From contig JAJPIM010000036.1 in the NCBI GenBank assembly GCA_021324775.1, forward strand, positions 29,970 to 93,969: 64,000 nt of DNA, read 5' to 3'. The notes beneath the pieces were generated by a model. It did not search any database. It was not told the DNA's origin and was given only the letters and a program-made list of their open reading frames with translations. This DNA comes from Gemmatimonadota bacterium. GTDB lineage: Bacteria > Gemmatimonadota > Gemmatimonadetes > Gemmatimonadales > Gemmatimonadaceae. Positions 1-8,784 of this stretch are shown here, one piece after another (position 1 is the first letter of the stretch; each line of letters begins with the position of its first letter). Made by a program: the position numbers and the translations under genes.

Positions 1-1473
1 GATGCGAGGCCGAACGGGGTGGTCCGGGTCGCCGACGGCGACACCCTGCATCTCACGGCGGGGCTCGTGTCGCGCGTGATCGATGGCCGGCGTGTCCGGA
101 TGTACGCATATAACGGGCAATATCCCGGGCCCGTGATCTCCGTGCGGCGCGGAGCAACGATCGTGGTGGACCTCACGAATCAACTCGACCAGCCGACGAC
201 CATCCACTGGCACGGTGTCCGTCTCGACGCGGCGTTCGATGGTGTCCCGGACCTCGCGCACCCGGCGGTGCCGCCGGGCGGGCGCCTGGCGTACCGGGTG
301 CATTTCCCGGATGCGGGGGTCTACTGGTACCACCCGCATGTCCGGGAAGACATGCAGCAAAATCTCGGACTGGCGGGCGCGATCGTGGTGACCGACACGG
401 TGCGGGGCGGAGCGGGCGCTGGCGGACCACCCACTGGACGCATCGAGACCGTCGTGCTGAGCGATCTGCTGTTGGGGGATGGGGGATTGGTCCCGTTCGG
501 CCGGACGGCAACCACCCATGCGCTCATGGGGCGATTCGGCAACGTTTTCCTGGTGAACGGCGTGGTGCGGCCCGGATATACGGTCCGGCGAGGGGAGGTG
601 GTGCGTTTCCGATTCATCAACGCCGCCAACGCGCGGACCTTCAACCTGTCGTTTCCCGGGGCGCGGATGAAACTCATCGGCGGCGACGCGGGGTCGTACG
701 AGCACGAGCAGTGGGTCGAGAGCGTCGTGATCGCTCCGGCGGAGCGCTACGCCGTGGACGTGCAATTCAGCCCGCCGGGCCGATTCGTGCTGGCCAACCG
801 GGTGCGGGCGCTCGACCATTTCTTCAACCGTTTTTTCTTCGAGGCGGACACGCTGGCGACGGTCCGGGTGCCAGACGGGGCGGGCGGGCCTGGCGCGGCG
901 GAGCAGGCGGCGCGATTCGCGATGGCCCGCACCGATGCCGCCGCCGTCTCGGAGATCGAGCGGTACCGCCGCTACTTCAGCGGGTCCCCTGACCACACGC
1001 TGGAGCTGACGATGGAGTCCCGTGGGCTTCCGTTCGTAACGCGGATGCTGATGCAGCTCGATTCATCGTATTTCGCCCCGGCCGAATGGAGCGGCACGAT
1101 GCCGGGCATGAACTGGGCGGCGACGACCGACGAGGTGCGGTGGGTTCTGCGCGACCCGGACACCGGGCGTGAAAACATGGACATCGGCTGGAGCTTCGCG
1201 CGGGGCTCCGTCGTCAAACTGCGGCTGGTCAACCAGCGCCACGCGTTCCATGCCATGCAGCACCCGATTCACGTCCATGGGCAGCGGTTCCTGGTGCTCG
1301 CCGTGAACGGCGTTCCCGTTCGCGATCTGGTGTGGAAAGACACGGTTCTCGTGCCCGCCGGCGGCACCGTGGACATCCTCCTGGACCTGTCCAACCCGGG
1401 GCGATGGATGCTACACTGTCACATCGCGGAGCACCTCGCAGCGCAGATGATGACGGAGTTCACGGTGCAGTGA
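1..1473 (+). CDS. multicopper oxidase, 5' end cut by window
   Basis: A copper-dependent oxidase of the laccase/CueO type. The frame is open to base 1, so the true start probably lies outside; the first in-window start codon is GTG at 19. The N-terminal cupredoxin domain carries IHWHG (about residue 61 from that GTG) and YWYHPH, ligands of the trinuclear copper centre. The C-terminal domain carries HPIHVHG and then MLHCHIAEHLAAQMM near the end, the HCHxxxHxxxxM motif that binds type 1 copper and completes the trinuclear site. All four histidine clusters are present, so the enzyme looks active. Substrate (metal ion or phenol) cannot be read from sequence. A signal peptide, if any, is off-window. 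Confidence 0.93.
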   Translation, partial: DARPNGVVRVADGDTLHLTAGLVSRVIDGRRVRMYAYNGQYPGPVISVRRGATIVVDLTNQLDQPTTIHWHGVRLDAAFDGVPDLAHPAVPPGGRLAYRVHFPDAGVYWYHPHVREDMQQNLGLAGAIVVTDTVRGGAGAGGPPTGRIETVVLSDLLLGDGGLVPFGRTATTHALMGRFGNVFLVNGVVRPGYTVRRGEVVRFRFINAANARTFNLSFPGARMKLIGGDAGSYEHEQWVESVVIAPAERYAVDVQFSPPGRFVLANRVRALDHFFNRFFFEADTLATVRVPDGAGGPGAAEQAARFAMARTDAAAVSEIERYRRYFSGSPDHTLELTMESRGLPFVTRMLMQLDSSYFAPAEWSGTMPGMNWAATTDEVRWVLRDPDTGRENMDIGWSFARGSVVKLRLVNQRHAFHAMQHPIHVHGQRFLVLAVNGVPVRDLVWKDTVLVPAGGTVDILLDLSNPGRWMLHCHIAEHLAAQMMTEFTVQ

Positions 1474-1517
1474 CGTCAAGCGATCGATCCTGTGCCGCCG
1501 TCGTGATGCGAGGTGCG

Positions 1518-1565
1518 ATGCCCGTTGTAATGCCCGTTGTAATGCCCGTGTGATGCCCTGTGATG
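1518..1565. repeat. short 12-bp tandem repeat
   Basis: The unit ATGCCCGTTGTA occurs twice in a row (1518-1529, 1530-1541), followed by two shortened units beginning ATGCCC. It lies between the multicopper oxidase stop and the amidohydrolase start. It contains several out-of-place ATG/GTG codons, which makes automatic start choice for the next gene unreliable. Confidence 0.7.
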
Positions 1566-1607
1566 CCCAGACGCCATTCGTGCGACCGATTCCCGGAGGA
1601 TCACTCA

Positions 1608-3077
1608 GTGCGTTTCCCCGCTGGTAGCCTTCAGCGCCCCGCGGTATCCGGGTGCGCGCTCGCAGCCCTGTTGTTCGTTTCGGCGTCTCCGGTGGCCGGG
1701 ACGCTTGGCGCCCAATCGGCCGCGACGCTGTCGTCCGAGGCGCGGGACTTCGTGTCGGTGAGTGATCCCGTCGTCGTGCTCTCGCACGTCACGGTGATAG
1801 ACGGCACGGGCGCGCCGCCTCGGGAGGACCAGACGATCGTGATTCGCGATGGGCGGATCGCCGAAGCCGGAGCGGCGGCGAGCGTCACGGAGCCGGCGGG
1901 AGCGCGGGTCATGGATCTGACGGGCAAGACGGTGATTCCCGGCATTGTCGGAATGCACGACCACCTGTTCTACACGGCGGCAGGCGGCCGTGAAGTCGGG
2001 GTCTCGTTCTCCGGACCGCGCCTCTACCTCGGGTCGGGCGTCACGACGATCCGGACAACGGGTACGTCGGCGCCGTACGCGGACATCAACACCAAGCACG
2101 CCGTCGACGCGGGCCAGATTCCGGGACCGCGGATCCACATCACCGCACCGTACATCACCGGTCCGGCGGGTGGCGGGAACATGGCCGAGCTGGCGTCACC
2201 CGAGGCCGCGCGCCGCTTCGTCGCGTACTGGGTGGCCGAGGGTGCGACGTGGATCAAGGCGTACACAGACATCCGGCGGGCGGAACTCGGGGCGGCGATC
2301 GCGGAAGCGCACCGGCTCGGTATCAAAGTGACCGGTCATCTGTGCTCCGTCTCGTACCGGGACGCGGTCGATCTCGGGATCGACAACCTGGAGCACGGAT
2401 TCATCACGTCCGAGGATTTCGATCCGCAGCACAAGCCCGATATCTGTCCGGCGGGGAGCTTCTTCCGCGTCGGCGTAGCGAATCCGACGGGCGACACGGC
2501 GCACGCGGTGATCAAGAAGATGGTCGACCACAAAGTCCCGATGACCTCGACCCTCGCGGTGCTGGAGCCTTTCTTCCCGCACCGCCCGGTGACGGAAGCG
2601 CGTACGCTCGAGACCATGGCGCCCGAAGTGCGCACGGCGTACCTGGCCATGCGGGCGCACATCGATTCGGGCGGGACGTGGCCGTTCACGAGCGAGATGC
2701 TCAAGAACGCGATGGCGTTCGAGAAAGCGTTCGTCGATGCGGGCGGCATGCTGGCTGCGGGTGTGGACCCGACGGGCATCGGTGGAGCGCTGCCGGGATT
2801 CGGTGACCAGCGGAACTACGAGCTGCTGACCGAGGCGGGATTCACTCCGTCGCAAACCGTGCAGATCATGACCGCGAACGGCGCCAAGATCCTCGGCGTG
2901 TACGACAAGCTGGGATCCGTGGAGCGAGGCAAATTGGCCGATCTCGTCGTGCTGGATGGAAAGTTGGCAGCGGATCCGGCGGCGATTCACAGAGTAACGG
3001 TCGTGTTCAAGGACGGCGTGGGCTACGATTCGCCGAAGCTGATCGCGTCCGCCAAGGGGCGCGTCGGGATCGACTGA
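1608..3077 (+). CDS. secreted amidohydrolase family protein
   Basis: Metal-dependent hydrolase of the imidazolonepropionase/prolidase-like amidohydrolase group, about 489 residues. I start it at GTG 1608 because GGAGGA sits at 1595-1600, seven bases upstream; longer in-frame starts at 1560 fall in the tandem repeat. A signal peptide (VRFPAGSLQRP, then a hydrophobic stretch ending near LGAQ) suggests export. The N-terminal strand region has VIDGTGAPP, then VIPGIVGMHDHLF with the HxH metal pair. TGHLCS and NLEHGF supply later histidines, and AAGVDPTG the conserved Asp. The C-terminus LGSVERGKLADLVVLDG is the typical family closing motif. Substrate is unknown; dipeptide or cyclic amide cleavage are options. 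Confidence 0.88.
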   Translation: MRFPAGSLQRPAVSGCALAALLFVSASPVAGTLGAQSAATLSSEARDFVSVSDPVVVLSHVTVIDGTGAPPREDQTIVIRDGRIAEAGAAASVTEPAGARVMDLTGKTVIPGIVGMHDHLFYTAAGGREVGVSFSGPRLYLGSGVTTIRTTGTSAPYADINTKHAVDAGQIPGPRIHITAPYITGPAGGGNMAELASPEAARRFVAYWVAEGATWIKAYTDIRRAELGAAIAEAHRLGIKVTGHLCSVSYRDAVDLGIDNLEHGFITSEDFDPQHKPDICPAGSFFRVGVANPTGDTAHAVIKKMVDHKVPMTSTLAVLEPFFPHRPVTEARTLETMAPEVRTAYLAMRAHIDSGGTWPFTSEMLKNAMAFEKAFVDAGGMLAAGVDPTGIGGALPGFGDQRNYELLTEAGFTPSQTVQIMTANGAKILGVYDKLGSVERGKLADLVVLDGKLAADPAAIHRVTVVFKDGVGYDSPKLIASAKGRVGID

Positions 3078-3160
3078 ACGCATCGGTTCCCGCCATCGCG
3101 CGTACCGTGGCGCTCAATGCGACGTCTGGTACGACTTCTGCGCACGTCCGCCACACTCCC

Positions 3161-3832
3161 ATGAACCTGTTCGAGAGTTTTCGCGATGGCCTGTCAGTGG
3201 TGCCGCTGGCCGGGCGCCTGGCACGACTTGGCGATTCGCCGACTCCCGAGGCGCTCGTCGGCATCGCGATGTCCTATAAAGTGATCCGGCCGTTGCAGGT
3301 GCGGACGGAGATGCTGGAGCTCGCGCGCATCGTCGCGGATGCACGTCCCCGCGCGCTGCTCGAAATCGGGACCTTTCGCGGCGGCACGTTGTTCGTGTGG
3401 TCGCGCCTCGCGGCGCCCGATGCCGTGATCATCAGCCTGGATCTGCCGGTCTCGCTGCGCGGGAAGCTCGTGCGCGTGGCACAGGGGCCGCTCTTCCGGC
3501 AATTCACCTACGGGCACCAGTCCATGCACCTGCTGCGCGAGGACTCGCACAATCCGGCGTCGGTGGCGCACGTCGGCACCATCAGGGGAGACCGCCCGCT
3601 GGACTTCCTCTTCATCGACGGGGACCATGCGTACGAAGGGGTGAAAGCGGATTTCGAGCTTCATTCGCCAGCGGTCCGGCCGGGCGGGATCGTGGCGTTC
3701 CATGACATCGCGATGAAGCCGCCGTGCGGAGTGCCGCAACTCTGGACGGAGATCAAATCCAGGTACCGGCACACCGAGATCGTGCACGAGACAGGGCCCA
3801 AGTCGATGGGCGTCGGCGTGCTCTGGGTGTAA
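3161..3832 (+). CDS. class I SAM-dependent methyltransferase (CmcI / Methyltransf_24-like)
   Basis: About 223 residues with a Rossmann methyltransferase fold. ALLEIGTFRGGTLFVW is the SAM-binding motif I, VIISLDLP motif II, and DFLFIDGDHAYEGVKADFE the acidic strand and metal or substrate site seen in the cephalosporin-hydroxylase-like and O-methyltransferase families. PGGIVAFHDI follows. ATG 3161 gives a sensible N-terminus (MNLFESFRDG); GTG 3107 would add 18 residues that resemble nothing. No Shine-Dalgarno is clear at either. Substrate unknown. Confidence 0.82.
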   Translation: MNLFESFRDGLSVVPLAGRLARLGDSPTPEALVGIAMSYKVIRPLQVRTEMLELARIVADARPRALLEIGTFRGGTLFVWSRLAAPDAVIISLDLPVSLRGKLVRVAQGPLFRQFTYGHQSMHLLREDSHNPASVAHVGTIRGDRPLDFLFIDGDHAYEGVKADFELHSPAVRPGGIVAFHDIAMKPPCGVPQLWTEIKSRYRHTEIVHETGPKSMGVGVLWV

Positions 3833-4062
3833 GGCGGGTTCGCGCGTCGCCGGCCGGCGTAGCCTGGTGCTTGCGGGGCGTTTCGAGGCGGGCGCCGGAT
3901 GGCTTCAGGTGCGGCGAGCCCGAGCGCGGCGGCCCTGCGCCGGCGGGAGGGACGATGAACACGGCCGGCGGCGGCCCCTTTAACGTTGGCGGCCACCCTC
4001 GCCCAGGCATGATTCGCCCCAATTCCATCGCGTGCGGCGGGGCCGGATCCAATCTTGCCCAC

Positions 4063-4449
4063 ATGATACGTCTGCTTGTGGCGGACGACGAGCCGTTGGC
4101 GCGAGCGCGCCTTCGCGAGCTCGTCGCCGACGATCCCGAACTCGAGATCGTCGGTGAGTGTGGCAACGGTGCCGACGCCGTGACGGCCATTGGACGCCTA
4201 CACCCCGATCTGGTGCTGCTCGACATCCACATGCCGGAGCTCGATGGCCTCGAAGTCGTGCGGCGCGTCGGCATCGACCGCATGCCGGTCGTGGTGTTCG
4301 TGACTGCGCACGAGCAGTACGCCGTCCGGGCGTTCGACGTGCGGGCCGTTGACTACGTGCTCAAGCCGGTGGACGACGAGCGCTTCGCGGAAGTGCTGCA
4401 GCGGGCGAAGCAGCAGGTCCACGCACGGGCGCGGGCGAGATCCGGCTGA
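4063..4449 (+). CDS. stand-alone response-regulator receiver domain (LytTR-type, no DNA-binding domain)
   Basis: A 128-residue CheY-like receiver. Acidic pair DDE near residue 8, phosphoacceptor in LVLLDIHMPELDG (Asp about 55), T in VVFVTAHEQYAV and K in YVLKPVDDERF are all present. The sequence is of the LytR/AlgR type, which normally continues into a C-terminal LytTR DNA-binding domain. Here it stops after the receiver and a terminator follows about 50 bases later, so the output domain is absent. ATG 4063 begins MIRLLVADDEP. An in-frame ATG at 3955 has a better Shine-Dalgarno (GGGAGGG at 3945-3951) and would add 36 glycine-rich residues. No histidine kinase is adjacent. Confidence 0.85.
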   Translation: MIRLLVADDEPLARARLRELVADDPELEIVGECGNGADAVTAIGRLHPDLVLLDIHMPELDGLEVVRRVGIDRMPVVVFVTAHEQYAVRAFDVRAVDYVLKPVDDERFAEVLQRAKQQVHARARARSG

Positions 4450-4500
4450 GCGGCAACGCCGGCGGGGGTGAACCGCTCGCCTCACGGCAGCAAACGACAC

Positions 4501-4524
4501 GGGCCTGAACAACTGTTCAGGCCC
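4501..4524. terminator. hairpin terminator between convergent genes
   Basis: Perfect 10-bp stem: GGGCCTGAAC and GTTCAGGCCC around a 4-base loop. It lies between the stop of the receiver gene and the stop of the convergent cupredoxin gene, so it could serve both strands. No long T-run follows. Confidence 0.75.
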
Positions 4525-4570
4525 GCAGTGCTACGAGGGAACGACCAACGAGCCGGTCGTCACGTCATCC

Positions 4571-4975
4571 TCATTTTACGACGATCGTGCCCGTGAAATG
4601 GTGATTGAAGCATTCGATCGTGTACGTGCCGGGCGTGGTGAGCGTGCGCATTGCCGAGCTATTGCTCGTCAGCGCGACGCTGTCCGGCGTCGTCGCGCCA
4701 GCGGGCACGGATATGAAGTGCACGCTGTGGGGAACACTGCCAATAGCGAATGTTACGGCCGCGCCAGAGGCAACGGTGTCCGGGTCGGGGCTCCAGAAGT
4801 AATTGCCACCGGTGCCGTAGGCGCCGCCGGTCGTTGTCGTGCTGCCGGTGATCGTGGTGCTGTTGCCGCCGCTGCCAGCGCCGGTACCCGGGCTGGTGCT
4901 GCTGGTGCTACTGCAAGCGGTCACCGCGCAGACCGCGGCGATGAGGGTTCCGACTACCATGGCCTGTGGGCGCAT
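4571..4975 (-). CDS. cupredoxin-like lipoprotein
   Basis: About 134 residues, probably a small periplasmic or membrane-anchored copper or redox protein. ATG at 4975 is preceded by GGAG about ten bases upstream. MRPQAMVVGTLIAAV leads into a lipobox ending AVTAC (Cys about residue 20), then a Ser/Thr/Gly linker, then a plastocyanin-like domain. HSVHF supplies the first copper histidine and TIECFNHHFTG the Cys and second His. The usual methionine axial ligand after the second His is not visible, so the site may be altered or the copper coordination unusual. It is convergent with the receiver gene. Confidence 0.78.
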   Translation of the reverse strand: MRPQAMVVGTLIAAVCAVTACSSTSSTSPGTGAGSGGNSTTITGSTTTTGGAYGTGGNYFWSPDPDTVASGAAVTFAIGSVPHSVHFISVPAGATTPDSVALTSNSSAMRTLTTPGTYTIECFNHHFTGTIVVK

Positions 4976-5194
4976 GACCTTCACTCCGTACAAAGGGTTA
5001 CTAGGGTTCGTGTTCAGTGTGTGAGCGTATGCTCGCCGGGTGCCCGACAACTCGCATCCCCTTTGGGGCGAACGACGTACCGGCGGGGGTGAATACCGGG
5101 CCTGCGGGGCCTAAGAGGCTGCGTCGGCGAGCGTCCTGTTCCGGGCGCCGGCGGCCGGGGCGGCCAGGATCTCACCATCGGCACGCACGCCGGA

Positions 5195-6589
5195 TCAGAC
5201 AGTGATGCGCTTCCAGCGTCCGCGGCGAAAAAGGATCACTGCAGCGACCGCGAGGGTGGAGAACGCGATCGAGACGGCGACGAAAAGGCCTCGTGGTCCG
5301 AAGTGCATCGGGATAGCGAGCGCATACGCGAGAGGAATTTCCCAGATCCAGAAGATCACGAAATTGAGCCACGTGGGAGTCCACGTGTCGCCGGCGCCGT
5401 TGAAGGCTTGCGTCACCACCATGCCGTAGGCATAAAACGGAAACCCGAGCGCGATCAAGCGGAGACAGTCAGTGCCGGCGCGGAGCACATCGGGCTCCGT
5501 CGTGAACAATCCGACGATCGGACGCGCGAATGCGACGAACAGCGCCCCGATCACGGTGAGCACGGCGCAGTTGTACAGCGCCGTCAATTGCACGGCGCGT
5601 GCGCCGCGTTCCGGGCGGCTGGCGCCGAGGGCCTGGCCCACCATGGTCGCCGCGGCGTTGCTGAGGCCCCACGATGGGAGCAGCGCGAACACCACGACGC
5701 GGATCCCGATCGTATAGCCGGCGAGCACCGAGCTGCCGAACGTCGCCGCGATGCGCACGAGGCCGATCCAGCTCGCGCTGCCGATGAGCGTCTGGAGCGC
5801 TCCCGCCCCCGAGAGGCGGAGCAGCCGGCCCATTACTCGCGCATCGATGCCGAGGTCGCGGAGCCGGACCTTGACACGGCTCCCCGGGCGTACGAGACGG
5901 CTCAATGCGTAGAGCGCGCCTATGCTGCGGCCCGTGGTCGTCGCGACGGCGGCGCCGGTTACACCGAGGTGTGGGAACGGGCCGAGTCCGAAGATGAGAC
6001 AGGGGTCGAGCACGATGTTGATCGCGTTGGCGAGCCAGAGCACGCGCATCGCGATGGCGGCGTCGCCTGCTCCCCGGAAGATCGCGTTGACGAGGAACAG
6101 CATCAGAATCGAGCCGCTGCCACCGAGCATCACGCGGGTGTAGCCGGTGCCGGTCGCGATGACGGATGGACCGGCGCCCATGACCGCGAGCAATCGTGGC
6201 GCGAGGGCGGCGCCGGTGGCGCCCATCACGAGTGCGACGAACAGTCCCAGCACGACCGACTGGCCGGCCGCGTGCGATGCCGCGCCGGCATCGTGCTCTC
6301 CGATGCGGCGGGCGACCAGGGCGGTCGCGCCGACGCCGAGTCCGAGCGCGGCAGCGTAGAGGAGCGCCAGCATCGATTCGGTCAGGCCGACCGTCGCGAC
6401 GGCGTTCGCGCCGAGGCGTCCGACGAAGTAGACGTCGACGACCGCGAAAACGCTCTCGAGGGTCATTTCCAGGACCATGGGCACGGCGAGCAGGAGAATG
6501 GCTCGCGAGATGGAGCCTTCCGTGTAGTCCTGTCGGGATCCGTGCAGTGCTTCGCGCACCGCGGCCCAGAATCTCGGGCGTGAGGCCAT
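5195..6589 (-). CDS. MATE family efflux transporter
   Basis: 464 residues, polytopic inner-membrane protein in two six-helix halves, expected to export organic cations or drugs in exchange for H+ or Na+. ISRAILLLAVPMVLEMTLESVFAVVDVYFVG is split over the first helix pair; the VDxYFVG stretch and the second-half repeat (GAGALQTLIGSASWIGLVRI) are typical. Starts at ATG 6589. The last residues end in a basic RRGRWKRITV tail. A second MATE gene with only family-level similarity lies at 51.9-53.3 kb. Its 5' side abuts a purine-rich repeat with GCCGGCGC hairpins. Confidence 0.92.
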   Translation of the reverse strand: MASRPRFWAAVREALHGSRQDYTEGSISRAILLLAVPMVLEMTLESVFAVVDVYFVGRLGANAVATVGLTESMLALLYAAALGLGVGATALVARRIGEHDAGAASHAAGQSVVLGLFVALVMGATGAALAPRLLAVMGAGPSVIATGTGYTRVMLGGSGSILMLFLVNAIFRGAGDAAIAMRVLWLANAINIVLDPCLIFGLGPFPHLGVTGAAVATTTGRSIGALYALSRLVRPGSRVKVRLRDLGIDARVMGRLLRLSGAGALQTLIGSASWIGLVRIAATFGSSVLAGYTIGIRVVVFALLPSWGLSNAAATMVGQALGASRPERGARAVQLTALYNCAVLTVIGALFVAFARPIVGLFTTEPDVLRAGTDCLRLIALGFPFYAYGMVVTQAFNGAGDTWTPTWLNFVIFWIWEIPLAYALAIPMHFGPRGLFVAVSIAFSTLAVAAVILFRRGRWKRITV

Positions 6590-6593
6590 GCGT

Positions 6594-6720
6594 GCCGGCG
6601 GGCGCCGGCTAGAAAGGAGAAGTACTGAAAGGAGAAAGGAGACGAGCCGGCGCTTCGCGCCGGCTAGAAAGTAGAGGTGCTGAAAGTAGAAAGTAGAGCC
6701 CCGGCGGCTGCGCCGGCTCT
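6594..6720. repeat. purine-rich repeat block with three GC hairpins (family 2, copy 1)
   Basis: Three hairpins built on GCCGGCG/CGCCGGC (6594-6610, 6645-6665, 6699-6718) separate two purine tracts made of AGAAAGGAG and AGAAAGTAG units. The second hairpin has a perfect 9-bp stem, AGCCGGCGC / GCGCCGGCT, loop TTC, and ends in CTAG. The block fills the space between the stop of the reductase gene at 6720 and the start of the MATE gene. Similar blocks occur five more times in this window. Confidence 0.85.
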
Positions 6721-7712
6721 CAAATTCCGCTGAGGGCGACGACCGCAGTGTCGTGGACGGGAGTGTCGACGCCGAACTTGCGTCCGAGCCGGGCCACCGA
6801 GCCGCTCAGTGTATCCAATTCGGTTGGACCGCCGCGCTCGACATCCAGCAGCAAGCTGGGTTTCGCGTCCGGGCGCAGCGCATCGAAGCGCTGCATCGCG
6901 TCGTCGATGATCGCCTCGGCGCCGGCGTCGCCGAGGGCGACGCCCGATGCGCGGCCGACGGCGACGACCTCGCGCACGGCGCGCTCGAAAACCTCGCGGC
7001 CGAAGGGGGCGGCGCGGACGGGACCGGCCGGACGCCGGGCGAGCCCGCAGATCGCGGCGAGCGGTGCGATGAACGCGAGCTTGCGCCACAACTCGGCCTC
7101 GATGTCGCGGGTGACCGTCACTTCGACCCCGGCATTGCGGAGGGCGGCCGCGAGGGGATCGAGACGATCGGACGCCTGGCCGCGAAACTCGCCGACGATA
7201 ATGCGCGCGAAAGGGCTGAACCGCTCGACCACACCGGGCGCGGTGCGGGCGGCGACGATGTACGTGAGGCCACCGGCGATCGACGTGCGGTTGACGCCAA
7301 GCGTCGCGAGCCGGTCATCGATGCCGACGCCATTGAGGAGGGGAACGATGACCGACCCGTGTGCGGCGAGCTCGCGGAGGACCGGTGCGACCTCGTCCAG
7401 CGAGTAGCTCTTGACCGCGACGATGACGAACGCCGATCCCGCGAGCGCCGCCGGGTCGCCGGTGGCGCCGACGTTGGCCGTGTGGCGAGCGCCGCCGGGC
7501 TGCACGATCTCGAGACCGCCATTGGCCAGGATCGCGTCGAGGTGCTTGCCGCGGGCCAGGAGGTGGACCTGCTGTCCCGCGAGGGCGAGTGCGCCGGCAA
7601 AATACCCGCCGACGCCTCCGGCGCCGACGACCGCGATGCGCGCCGGCGCGATACGGCCCCGCGCGATGGGCGCGCCTGCGATGCGTTCGGCTGGCGAACC
7701 GGGGCCGATCAT
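6720..7712 (-). CDS. 2-dehydropantoate 2-reductase family protein
   Basis: 330 residues, NADPH-dependent reductase of the ketopantoate reductase family (the PanE step of pantothenate and CoA synthesis). The Rossmann motif IAVVGAGGVGGYFAGALA begins near residue 27, with the HLLARGKHLDAI NADP-binding loop after it. AVKSYSLDEV and PLLNGVG are typical, LWRKLAFIAPLAAI holds the expected catalytic Lys, and GGPTELDTLSG the conserved Glu of the C-terminal helical domain. The 26-residue extension before the Rossmann fold is low in conservation, so the start may be internal. Members of this family also act on other 2-oxoacids; I leave the symbol blank. Confidence 0.87.
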   Translation of the reverse strand: MIGPGSPAERIAGAPIARGRIAPARIAVVGAGGVGGYFAGALALAGQQVHLLARGKHLDAILANGGLEIVQPGGARHTANVGATGDPAALAGSAFVIVAVKSYSLDEVAPVLRELAAHGSVIVPLLNGVGIDDRLATLGVNRTSIAGGLTYIVAARTAPGVVERFSPFARIIVGEFRGQASDRLDPLAAALRNAGVEVTVTRDIEAELWRKLAFIAPLAAICGLARRPAGPVRAAPFGREVFERAVREVVAVGRASGVALGDAGAEAIIDDAMQRFDALRPDAKPSLLLDVERGGPTELDTLSGSVARLGRKFGVDTPVHDTAVVALSGI

Positions 7713-7790
7713 GGCGCGGGCGAATGCCGCCGGAACATGAGCGGCAGCAGCGCGGCCGGCGGTCGTGCGGCGGATCTACGTGCGGCGAGT

Positions 7791-8168
7791 CTAGCTGTTG
7801 GCACTCCGGCGGCGCCGGGGGAGGACGGCGTGCGTGCCTGCGGCATCGTACGCGGCGAGGGCCCACGCGGCGACGTCACCTGGGGCGTAGGCGGCGCCGA
7901 CGGCACCGGGCAGGCGAGTGCTCGCGCGGCGCATGACCGCGGTGATACCACCGAAAAGCTGCTGGCGCCGGATGCCGGTGGCGCGCAGCACGCGCCCATA
8001 CGCGGCGACTGCCGCACGCAGCCGCGCGCGAACCGCGCGCCATTCACGGCGCTGTCCGCGCTCCGGCATGGGGCGTGTCAGCACGGCCAACACGCGTGCG
8101 CAGACCGCATCGACCGTGGGAGTCGGCTGGACCCCGCGAACGACAGCCGGGTCGGATCGGACGGACAT
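7791..8168 (-). CDS. hypothetical protein, Arg/Ala-rich
   Basis: About 125 residues with no family I recognise. GGAGGAG lies 7-8 bases before ATG 8168, a strong ribosome-binding site that argues for a real gene. The protein is soluble and basic, with predicted helices around DAVCARVLAVL and RARLRAAVAAYGRVLRATG, then LFGGITAVMRRAS and a basic end (PRRRRSANS). No signal peptide, cysteine cluster or membrane segment. It lies 5' of the reductase gene on the same strand, 78 bases apart, and could be co-transcribed with it. Confidence 0.5.
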   Translation of the reverse strand: MSVRSDPAVVRGVQPTPTVDAVCARVLAVLTRPMPERGQRREWRAVRARLRAAVAAYGRVLRATGIRRQQLFGGITAVMRRASTRLPGAVGAAYAPGDVAAWALAAYDAAGTHAVLPRRRRSANS

Positions 8169-8784
8169 CGGGGACTCCTCCAAAAACGGGACCTGCCCAT
8201 CGTGAGCGCATCAAAGGTACGTCAAAGCGACGCGCGATTACCTCATTGAGTAATACACGATTGTACGGCGTCGTGCACGTCCCCTTGCGGGTTGGGGGTG
8301 CCAGCCGCCGGTCTACCGCCCGCGGCGCCCGGATTTGGCGGACGTACTCCAGGGCTTGCCGGACGCCTTTTGGCGGCCGCCGGGGACAGGTTGACCGGGC
8401 CGCCGGTGCGGTGGAGGGTGGGCAGAGCCTGCTGGCCGATTTGATACCGTGCGTGACGGAGGCGTTACGTGCGGCGGTATGCCCGAAGGCGATGGGCCCA
8501 AAGCGGGCCGAGGTTTGCGCGGGGCCATGGTTTTTCCACTCAATCTGCGGTCCGGTGCGGGCTGAAACCTTTTTTCCCGCTTCCCGTACGGTTAACCGAG
8601 AGACGCGACGGCACGATGCGGCGAAAAAAAGAAGAGCGGACGGCGTAACCTTTGTCGCTTTTCTGGTGTCCAAGCTTGCAACAGCGAGACCCTCAACTGC
8701 ACCACCACGAATTGCAGGAATCCGACGCGAAGCAGCAGAGACAGTACCACCAAAGTACCACAGAAAGTGTCACTCGGAGGAGTC
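8169..8784. other. 616-bp stretch without a convincing gene
   Basis: Lies between divergent small genes. Open frames exist on both strands (for example 8075-8899 plus and 8044-8673 minus) but their translations are Arg/Pro/Ala-rich shadows without ribosome-binding sites. Two T- or A-rich tracts stand out in the high-GC background, around 8568-8576 (CCTTTTTTCCC) and 8622-8632 (AAAAAAAG), and probably belong to regulatory DNA for one or both neighbours. I could not assign a specific promoter. Confidence 0.5.
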
